NCBI GenBank assembly: GCA_020060105.1
Contig: JAGVAV010000004.1
Coordinates: 1-42,558, forward strand
Length of the DNA: 42,558 bases
From: Candidatus Woesebacteria bacterium
GTDB lineage: Bacteria; Patescibacteriota; Microgenomatia; Woykebacterales; 2-01-FULL-43-14
Reading direction: 5' to 3'
Shown: positions 30,610 to 37,672 of the stretch, in pieces
Position numbering within the stretch: the stretch's first letter is position 1
Layout: each line of letters opens with the position of its first letter
Program-made: the position numbers and the translations under genes
The notes under the pieces: model-generated
The model's database searches: none
What the model was told of the DNA's origin: nothing
What the model saw: the letters and a program-made list of their open reading frames with translations, nothing else

Positions 30610-31836
30610 ATGCTCCAAGAGGTCTCCATAAAACCAGCTGATCTTTCTGCCTATGAAACGATTATTAAAAACGGATTATTGGAAGAAATCCAAACTCTAG
30701 CCAAATCGTTAAAAGGAAAGAGGGTTTTACACCTCAACGCCACTTCCTCAGGTGGGGGAGTAGCCGAACTTTTAAAAAGCCTCTTACCTTTAATGCAAAA
30801 TACCGGCCTTGAAACTCGCTGGTTTACTCTAACCCCCAACGAAGAGTTCTTTACCATCACCAAAAAAATTCATAACTTTCTGCAAGGAAGAAAGGGTGAC
30901 TTGACCCAGAAAGAAAAGGAGTATTTCCTCAGATACGGACAAAAACTAAGCACCCAATTAGACATTAAACAATTTGACCTCCTGGTAGTTCACGATCCTC
31001 AACCACTACCCGTCATCTTAAATAATTTCCATCCAAGCATTTGGCACTGCCACATTGACACCTCCAAGCCTAACAAAAACGTCTGGAAATTTGTAAGCCC
31101 TTTTATCCGTCGCTACGACCGTTACATCTTCACCCTCAGAAAATACTTTGGGCCGGGGTTAGATTATAAAAAACTAAGATTTTTTACTCCAGCCATCGAC
31201 CCTCTCTCAAGCAAAAACACCCTCTTAAAAGAGGTGTACGCGAAAGCCGTTCTTAAAAAGTTTGGCCTTCATCCCGACGAACCGCTTATCACTCAAGTTT
31301 CTCGCTTTGATCATTGGAAAGATCCTTGGGGGGTAATCGACGCTTATCGAGTTGCCAAGAGAAAGATGCCAAATTTACAACTTGCCCTAATCGGCGTTCT
31401 AGCCATTGACGACCCTGAAGGCAAAGTTATTCTTGCCGATATTAAAAAGTACGCTAAAGAAGACCCAAACATCTTTATCTTAACTAATCTTGATGGCGTA
31501 GGCCCCCTTGAAGTTAACGCTTTTCAATGCGCTTCAAATATTCTCCTTCAAAAATCAATTAAGGAAGGTTTTGGTTTAACTGTTTCTGAAGCGTTGTGGA
31601 AAGGCAAACCAGTCATCGGGGGAAACTGCGGCGGAATTACGGTTCAGATTAAGCAGGGTAAAAGCGGCTATTTGGTCAACACTCCTCGCAGTTGCGCCAC
31701 AAAAATCACCCATTTACTTAAGAACCCAAAACTTGCTTTAGAAATGGGGGAGTACGGTAAAGAAACCGTTCGGGAAAAATTTCTCATGCCCCGGCTGCTA
31801 AGAGACTACCTGAAACTTTTCCAAGAATTTAATTAA
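30610..31836 (+). CDS. GT4 glycosyltransferase, trehalose synthase (TreT)-like
   Basis: VLHLNATSSGGGVAELLKSLLPLMQNTGLETRWFTL; VSRFDHWKDPWGVIDAYR; KSIKEGFGLTVSEALWKGKPVIGGNCGGI. Confidence 0.86.
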   Translation: MLQEVSIKPADLSAYETIIKNGLLEEIQTLAKSLKGKRVLHLNATSSGGGVAELLKSLLPLMQNTGLETRWFTLTPNEEFFTITKKIHNFLQGRKGDLTQKEKEYFLRYGQKLSTQLDIKQFDLLVVHDPQPLPVILNNFHPSIWHCHIDTSKPNKNVWKFVSPFIRRYDRYIFTLRKYFGPGLDYKKLRFFTPAIDPLSSKNTLLKEVYAKAVLKKFGLHPDEPLITQVSRFDHWKDPWGVIDAYRVAKRKMPNLQLALIGVLAIDDPEGKVILADIKKYAKEDPNIFILTNLDGVGPLEVNAFQCASNILLQKSIKEGFGLTVSEALWKGKPVIGGNCGGITVQIKQGKSGYLVNTPRSCATKITHLLKNPKLALEMGEYGKETVREKFLMPRLLRDYLKLFQEFN

Positions 31837-31844
31837 CCAAAGGA

Positions 31845-31872
31845 TTGATTTAACTAAAAGGAGTGTTATAAT
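31845..31872 (+). promoter_or_regulatory. sigma70-type promoter
   Basis: TTGATT (31845-31850)-N16-TATAAT (31867-31872). Confidence 0.65.
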
Positions 31873-31918
31873 TACTTTTGCGATAAAAAGCCCAGAATTG
31901 AAAGGAGAAGGAAAAGTC

Positions 31919-32374
31919 GTGAAAGCACACGGGAATACCATCGCTTGGTTTTGCTATGACGACCGATTCGCTAAAGGCTTTTTCGAATTTACTTGCAAAA
32001 CATCGGGGGAGACTTTCTTCCCTATCACCGGCCCTGGCGGCCCTCTCCCAGCCATTGTAGAGCCAAACCATCAAGACTGGGGTAAGCTCAGGTATGCGGT
32101 TGGCATTATCGCTCAACAGGGACCTCAGAAGTGGCTTAAAATCCTTACCTTCACCCACGATGATTGTGCGTGGGTAAATGACTGTCAGTTCCCAGGCGAG
32201 CCTTGCGGATGGGCATCGCAAATCCAAACGGAAATTTCTAAAAGATTATCCCAGTTTCCAGGGAGAATCGTTTTGGAAGCTTATCACGCAACGATAGGAG
32301 AGGAGGATCGTGTCCAGTTCACGATTGTTTCGATAAGCCATCACAATATCTGGAAAGAACTTGTGTCTCTATAG
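31919..32374 (+). CDS. hypothetical protein
   Basis: GTG start with SD AAAGGAG; own promoter; tandem hairpins/terminator after stop. Confidence 0.65.
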   Translation: MKAHGNTIAWFCYDDRFAKGFFEFTCKTSGETFFPITGPGGPLPAIVEPNHQDWGKLRYAVGIIAQQGPQKWLKILTFTHDDCAWVNDCQFPGEPCGWASQIQTEISKRLSQFPGRIVLEAYHATIGEEDRVQFTIVSISHHNIWKELVSL

Positions 32375-32376
32375 AG

Positions 32377-32444
32377 GTAACTCACAATAAAGTGAGTTAC
32401 TTATCTTCGCGGAGTAGTTACAATGAAGTAGCTGCTCCGCTTTT
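32377..32444 (+). terminator. tandem hairpins ending in rho-independent terminator
   Basis: GTAACTCAC-AATAAA-GTGAGTTAC then GCGGAGTAGTTAC-aatgaa-GTAGCTGCTCCGC-TTTT. Confidence 0.8.
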
Positions 32445-33599
32445 CATTGTGCGACATCGCCTCCAAAACCGCTCAGAACCATTTGAGCTTCGACCAGTGT
32501 TTCAAGTTTTTATTTGAGATAGGATCAACCCGTTGTCTCTTAGTAATCGGAAAAAGCAGCAGCGATAAATTATTTAAAACTAAAAATAAGATCGAAAACG
32601 ATGAATCCGTGGTATCAGCAAACCCAGGCAAGAAGAACTGGTTTTGGGGTTTCAGCCCCGCATCCCGAGGCGCTGTAAAGGCCTAGAACGCCCCTTTGGG
32701 GGATTGGTGGACGGTAGGACCTCTTAAAATTATTTTGTCCCTTAGAAAGGATCGTCAGGTCAAGTAAATTTAATATTTTGATAGTCAAAAACTTATCGTC
32801 AAAAGTTTTCTCAGTTAGAACCGAAGCTGGGGACCATTTTAAAGCCTTTTTAGCGTTTTATTTGTAAGTGAAAATCCCAAGACTAAACAAAGTCGGCTTT
32901 TTCGTGAGCCAATAAAAAATTAGCTTTAATGTCGGATAAGATACATTGTACGACATTAGATAAAACACTAGCCCAGAAGGCCAAAGAGATTAAACAGTAG
33001 GAGGAGAGAAGGCCTCTTAACCATACCTTCTATCAAACAGTTTATATTCCTTTCCCGCGATGTTTTATGTTTTCTTTCTCCTCTTTAAAAGTATCTAATT
33101 TAGACGAGAATAAGTAAGGCAGGCTTACCCTAGGTCGTTCGGGTAATTTTAGTAAGCGTAAATTTTTGAGAAGTTTTAGATTGGGGACAGTAGAAACTAA
33201 GAGCCCCATCTAAAAAGGTCATTAGCACTCAAATCCTACAGCCGCTGGAAATTTAGGAGTTATCCACAATACTTTTAACTCTACCTATCTTCCCCCTCCG
33301 TAAGTCCTATAATAATACTTTCCACGCGTGGAAATTTCTGCATCAAAGTGTACCACCTAAACTTCCCTCACTCCTCTACTCCTACCTGGCAGGGGAATTT
33401 TTAAAACCCTCCTCTACCCTAATTTTAAAATTAAAATATTTTTTAGCTTTCTAATTAAAAACGCTTTATTTTTAACCAACACCTTAAAGATAAGTTTAAT
33501 TCCCCTTCTCCCTAACTCAAGAAACCCAAACCAAACTTTCGCTAAAAAGTCCGTTAGATCAATCTAATTTATATCTTTTCTGGAAAAAAGAGGCGCGTT

Positions 33600-34379
33600 T
33601 CAGGCTCCCCAACGGGTAAGAAAGACCATTAGGGAGAAAACAGCAAAACTGACAAAAATGTACTCGAAGACCACTTGACGATTGAGGCTGTTTTTTAACT
33701 TATGTTGCACAACTCCTAAAAAGACGTATAAAGCCGCGGTGAGCACCAAACCGGCATTAAGAGGTTGAAGAGGCCAAAAGCTAAACAAAAAAGCAATCTC
33801 GCCGATCACCAGGCTTAAAATCACGGAACTTAAGATAATGTTAGCGTTAAGATGTTCCTCCAGTTCTATCTGCCATAAGGCTTGAATAAAAAGCAAGGTT
33901 GAGGTAAAAAAGGTAATTAAACTAAGCATCCAACCATCAAGATAAAGATTGCCAAGTAGAGAAAAAAGGACAAAAGCCACGGTTAAAGTCGCTAAATAGC
34001 CCACCGTATGGGCGGCCCGAATTAGAGGAATGCTTCTTTTCGCCGCCACGTTAAAGATGTTTTCGGCGAGCAGTATCACATACATCACGGCCCCAAACCC
34101 CACCAAGCCCCCAATTCGGTAAGGCACCGAAGGTAAAAAACTAAAATAAATTAGCCCAACAGTTAGGGTAAACGAAACAGGTAGAACAAAAAGGGTCAGA
34201 AATTCAATTCCCTCTAAATCATGATACAAAATCCAAGCGGAAAGTAGATAGCTAGCAATAACTATTCCCGCCAAAAAAGTTCTTCGCCAATCATAAACGA
34301 TATCAGGCAACAAAAATATCCCTAAAGAAAGGAGCAATATTGAGATGATAATTTTATATCTTTTAGTGAGAAACAGCAT
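33600..34379 (-). CDS. multi-pass membrane protein of unknown function
   Basis: About seven hydrophobic segments; downstream of ruvC on same strand. Confidence 0.7.
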   Translation of the reverse strand: MLFLTKRYKIIISILLLSLGIFLLPDIVYDWRRTFLAGIVIASYLLSAWILYHDLEGIEFLTLFVLPVSFTLTVGLIYFSFLPSVPYRIGGLVGFGAVMYVILLAENIFNVAAKRSIPLIRAAHTVGYLATLTVAFVLFSLLGNLYLDGWMLSLITFFTSTLLFIQALWQIELEEHLNANIILSSVILSLVIGEIAFLFSFWPLQPLNAGLVLTAALYVFLGVVQHKLKNSLNRQVVFEYIFVSFAVFSLMVFLTRWGA

Positions 34380-34404
34380 TAGAGCTAAGTTCCAAACGTA
34401 CTTA

Positions 34405-34914
34405 CTATGACTCGGTGTTTGACAATTTACCTTTTATTACATGACAAATGGCGATCGCCAAAGCATCCGCCGCGTCGTCAATATAACCTGATTTTGGTTT
34501 GACAAACTCTTTAATGTTTAGTCTTTCCTTAACCGCCGTCTGCATTTGTTTTTTATCCGCCCGTCCATAACCAGTCAAAGTTTGCTTGACCGCTAAGCCC
34601 TGATATTCAAAAAAGGAAATATTATTCTCGGCGATTGTTACCATAACCACCCCTCTCGCCTGTCCAACCGTCATCGCCGTTCGAGAGTTCGCCCCAAAAA
34701 AAAGCTGTTCAACTATCGCACAATCTGGACTGAATCGGTTAATTAGTTGTTGAAGTTCGTTTCTTAATATCAATAGCCGCTCGGTCATCGGCTTTTCTGG
34801 CGGCGTGCTGATACAACCGTAATCAAGAGCCTCAAGAGTGCCGTTGATTTCCGAAGTTCTTAAAACTCCCCATCCGGTTGTCGCCGTGCCGGGATCTATG
34901 CCTAATATTAGCAT
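34405..34914 (-). CDS. ruvC: crossover junction endodeoxyribonuclease RuvC
   Basis: ILGIDPGTATTGWGV, VEQLFFGANSRTAMTVGQARGV, DDAADALAIAICH. Confidence 0.95.
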   Translation of the reverse strand: MLILGIDPGTATTGWGVLRTSEINGTLEALDYGCISTPPEKPMTERLLILRNELQQLINRFSPDCAIVEQLFFGANSRTAMTVGQARGVVMVTIAENNISFFEYQGLAVKQTLTGYGRADKKQMQTAVKERLNIKEFVKPKSGYIDDAADALAIAICHVIKGKLSNTES

Positions 34915-34921
34915 CTTACCC

Positions 34922-35671
34922 TCAGGTAATATTAATTAACTCTTCCGGTATATCAAAGTTAGCGTAAACTTTTTGAACATCGTCAAGTTCTTCTAACTTA
35001 TCCATTAAGCTTAACACTTGTTGAGCAACTTTCGGATCCTCGATTTTCAAAGTCGTGGTTGGCCGATAGGTCATATCTGATTGTTTTACCACAAAACCTA
35101 GGTTTTCCAAAGATTTTCTCGCTTCGTCTAAATTTTCCGGCCTAAAATAAATAACTACTGTCCCGTTAACTACCTCCGCGTCTTCTGCCCCCGAGTCCGC
35201 CGCCTGAAGAACTGCTTCTTCAGGATCCGCATCTCCCAATTCAATAACAATTTCCCCCATAGGATTAAACATCCAAGAAACTGAACCAGGCCCAGCCAAA
35301 CTTCCTCCCGAACGCTCAATAACGCTTCTCACCGCGGAGGAAGTTCTCTGACGGTTGTCAGTCGCCGTGCTTACTAAAATCGCCACACCTCCCGGCCCGT
35401 AACCTTCATAGTTAACTTCTTCTAGTTTAGCCGCGCCTTCAATTCCACCTGTTCCCCGAACAATAGCCCTTTCAATGTTTTCTTTAGGCATATTAATTGC
35501 CTTAGCTGCCTCAATTGCCAAACGCAATTTAAAGTTAAACTCAGGACTACCTCCGCCTTCCCTCGCCGCAATGGTGATTGCGTTAGCGGCTTTGGTAAAT
35601 TGCTGACCGCGTCGAATATCCGCAACTCCCTTTTGTCTCTTTATGGTCGACCACTTGGAATGCCCCGACAT
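34922..35671 (-). CDS. yebC: YebC/PmpR family regulator
   Basis: MSGHSKWSTIKRQKGVADIRRGQQFTKAANAI; GYGPGGVAILVSTATDNRQRT. Confidence 0.95.
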   Translation of the reverse strand: MSGHSKWSTIKRQKGVADIRRGQQFTKAANAITIAAREGGGSPEFNFKLRLAIEAAKAINMPKENIERAIVRGTGGIEGAAKLEEVNYEGYGPGGVAILVSTATDNRQRTSSAVRSVIERSGGSLAGPGSVSWMFNPMGEIVIELGDADPEEAVLQAADSGAEDAEVVNGTVVIYFRPENLDEARKSLENLGFVVKQSDMTYRPTTTLKIEDPKVAQQVLSLMDKLEELDDVQKVYANFDIPEELINIT

Positions 35672-35830
35672 TTGTATCCTCTCTAAAGCTAATTATTCTT
35701 TACATTAAATGGCACTCTCCAATTCTAACACAGGATCAAAAAGATTCGCAACCAAAATCTATCTTCCGCAAATATTATTTGGGTTCTATACAACTTGAGT
35801 TAACTATAGGCCATAATGGATTGTGTATTT

Positions 35831-35872
35831 CCTTGTCAAGATCTTGACAAGGTTTAACAAGATATGTATTTT
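35831..35872 (+). promoter_or_regulatory. promoter with -35 inside a 22-bp perfect palindrome
   Basis: CCTTGTCAAGATCTTGACAAGG (35831-35852); TTGACA 35844-35849, N17, TATTTT 35867-35872. Confidence 0.75.
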
Positions 35873-35924
35873 TTACAGAGTAGGTAAAAGTCTATCATTA
35901 AAAAGTAGGAAGGAAGAATTACTT

Positions 35925-36827
35925 ATGACTGAAGCTGCCCTTGATCCATTAACACAGCAAGCAATAAATGCGGCCCTAAATAACGAATGGCCCACCGCGG
36001 TGGAAATAAACGAAACTCTCCTTTCCAAGTATCCAAACGATGTTGAAACTTTAAACCGGTTAGGACGAGCCTATTTTGAAGTAGGTCAGTTTAGCAAAGC
36101 AAAAACAGTTTACCGCAAGGCCTTAGAGATTGACCCTTATAATTCGATTGCCTTAAAGAATCAAAAACGAATTGCTGAAATTAAAGTCAACGACTTTAAC
36201 AATCGAAAGAAAAGCGTTAACGCTCTTAACAGCTTAGGTTTTATGAAGGACAACGGTGCTCCTCTTAACCCAGACATATTCTTAGAGGAACCGGGAAAAA
36301 CTAAAGTTCTTGCCTTAACCGAGCTAGCCCCACCTGAGGTTTTGGCCAATCTCCATAATGGCGACAATGTCTCCTTAACCTCCTATCGAAACGAGGTTGT
36401 AGTTACCTCCGTGCACGGACAAAGACTGGGAAAGATTTCGGACGAATGGGGTGAAAAAATTGCTAAAGCGATAAGACTTGGCAGTAAATTTGGGGCAATT
36501 ATTAAGGCCAACCAACTTAAAAGAAATAAATCTGAGACCGCTCGCTTAACTATTTTGGTCAGAGAGTTAGAAAGAGCGAAAGAACTGGAAGGAAACCCGT
36601 TTTTTCCCATTAACAACCATGCGGGATTTACCCCTTTTGTGAGCGAAGAAACAATTTCTCTTCTTAATATTGAACAAACAGAAGAGAGTCCAGAAAACCA
36701 ATCATTCGAAGGAACAGACGAAGAAAATGTTAATTACGAGCATTCTCCCCAACCATATAACTCCCTCGAGTCGTTAGCCAAGAAAGAAGAAGACGCTTTA
36801 GAAGAGCTTGAAAAAGAAGACAGCTAG
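35925..36827 (+). CDS. TPR-repeat protein
   Basis: DVETLNRLGRAYFEVGQFSKAKTVYRKALEIDPYNSIALKN; ATG 35925 with SD and promoter upstream. Confidence 0.8.
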   Translation: MTEAALDPLTQQAINAALNNEWPTAVEINETLLSKYPNDVETLNRLGRAYFEVGQFSKAKTVYRKALEIDPYNSIALKNQKRIAEIKVNDFNNRKKSVNALNSLGFMKDNGAPLNPDIFLEEPGKTKVLALTELAPPEVLANLHNGDNVSLTSYRNEVVVTSVHGQRLGKISDEWGEKIAKAIRLGSKFGAIIKANQLKRNKSETARLTILVRELERAKELEGNPFFPINNHAGFTPFVSEETISLLNIEQTEESPENQSFEGTDEENVNYEHSPQPYNSLESLAKKEEDALEELEKEDS

Positions 36828-36832
36828 TCTTT

Positions 36833-37564
36833 CTAACGAAGCTCATCCTCAGTTACTCCCGGCATCTTAACTTCCACTGCCGCTTCATCAAGAGGCTTTT
36901 GGGATGGTTGATTTTCGACTGGCGGTGGAAACGAAATAGATTCCTGGGGCTCAAGCGGAGTATGCAACGGCCCGTTTTTCAACTTAGCCTTCTCCTCTTT
37001 CTCTACTTTTACGGGAAGAGTAGGAATCGCTTCCTTTTTAACTAGTTCGACTGTCTCGTTTTTATCCTTGTCTTTAACTTCAACTGATTCAATTGCGGCG
37101 TAGGCGGCGGTTAAATTATTTGCCGGAAGTTGAATAGTCACCTCATCCCCTACTTTTCCTCCAAAATGGGATACCGCTGCCGGCAGGACTTTATAACTTC
37201 CCTCCGACGTCACCACTTTAAACTTTCCGTCTTTTTTGGTTAACATCCCGACACTCTTATGCCTTTTTACATGTTCTACCTGTTTAAATCTTTTTTCTCC
37301 TCCCTCGTCGATTAGCTTCAGAGTGTCTCCAACAACTAGCATCGACTTTGAGGCATAATTAACCGGGACGGGATATTTACTCCCATCCTCACAAACCATG
37401 TTTTCACCGTCAAAAACTCCCGTCAAGCCAGGTAAATCCTTACTTGCCGCCTTGCCGGCTTCCTTTCCTAGCTCCAATTCCGCTAAAAGTTGTCTCGATA
37501 ATTTAATACTGGACTCCGCGGCATTAAGCGCTTGCCTAATTAAATCAACTTTGTTTGTCCCCAT
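36833..37564 (-). CDS. conserved-looking hypothetical protein
   Basis: 732-nt ORF with SD GGGAGG; acidic/Pro-rich C-terminal tail. Confidence 0.75.
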   Translation of the reverse strand: MGTNKVDLIRQALNAAESSIKLSRQLLAELELGKEAGKAASKDLPGLTGVFDGENMVCEDGSKYPVPVNYASKSMLVVGDTLKLIDEGGEKRFKQVEHVKRHKSVGMLTKKDGKFKVVTSEGSYKVLPAAVSHFGGKVGDEVTIQLPANNLTAAYAAIESVEVKDKDKNETVELVKKEAIPTLPVKVEKEEKAKLKNGPLHTPLEPQESISFPPPVENQPSQKPLDEAAVEVKMPGVTEDELR

Positions 37565-37672
37565 TTTACCTCCCTTTTAATCTCTCCTTTTTCAACTTTG
37601 TAAACCTATCTGTTTCATTTAATGAAATTGGTCAATTCAAATTGAAGGATTATATTTTAACATAAAAGCGTT

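Noticed and set aside
31850-32227. 125-aa minus-strand ORF
   Set aside because: Antisense to the plus-strand ORF 31919-32374, which has promoter, SD and terminator in its favour.
32447-32686. 79-aa plus-strand ORF
   Set aside because: Starts inside or just after a terminator, no SD, composition not convincingly coding; may be remnant sequence.
32700-33600. oriC, tmRNA or RNase P RNA
   Set aside because: Only one DnaA box and convergent flanking genes; no tRNA-like acceptor/T-loop of tmRNA and no recognisable RNase P P4 core. Left as unexplained.
35823-35924. N-terminal extension of the TPR ORF (MYFLVKILTRFNK...)
   Set aside because: Covers the palindromic promoter; ATG at 35925 has an SD and lies downstream of the predicted TSS.
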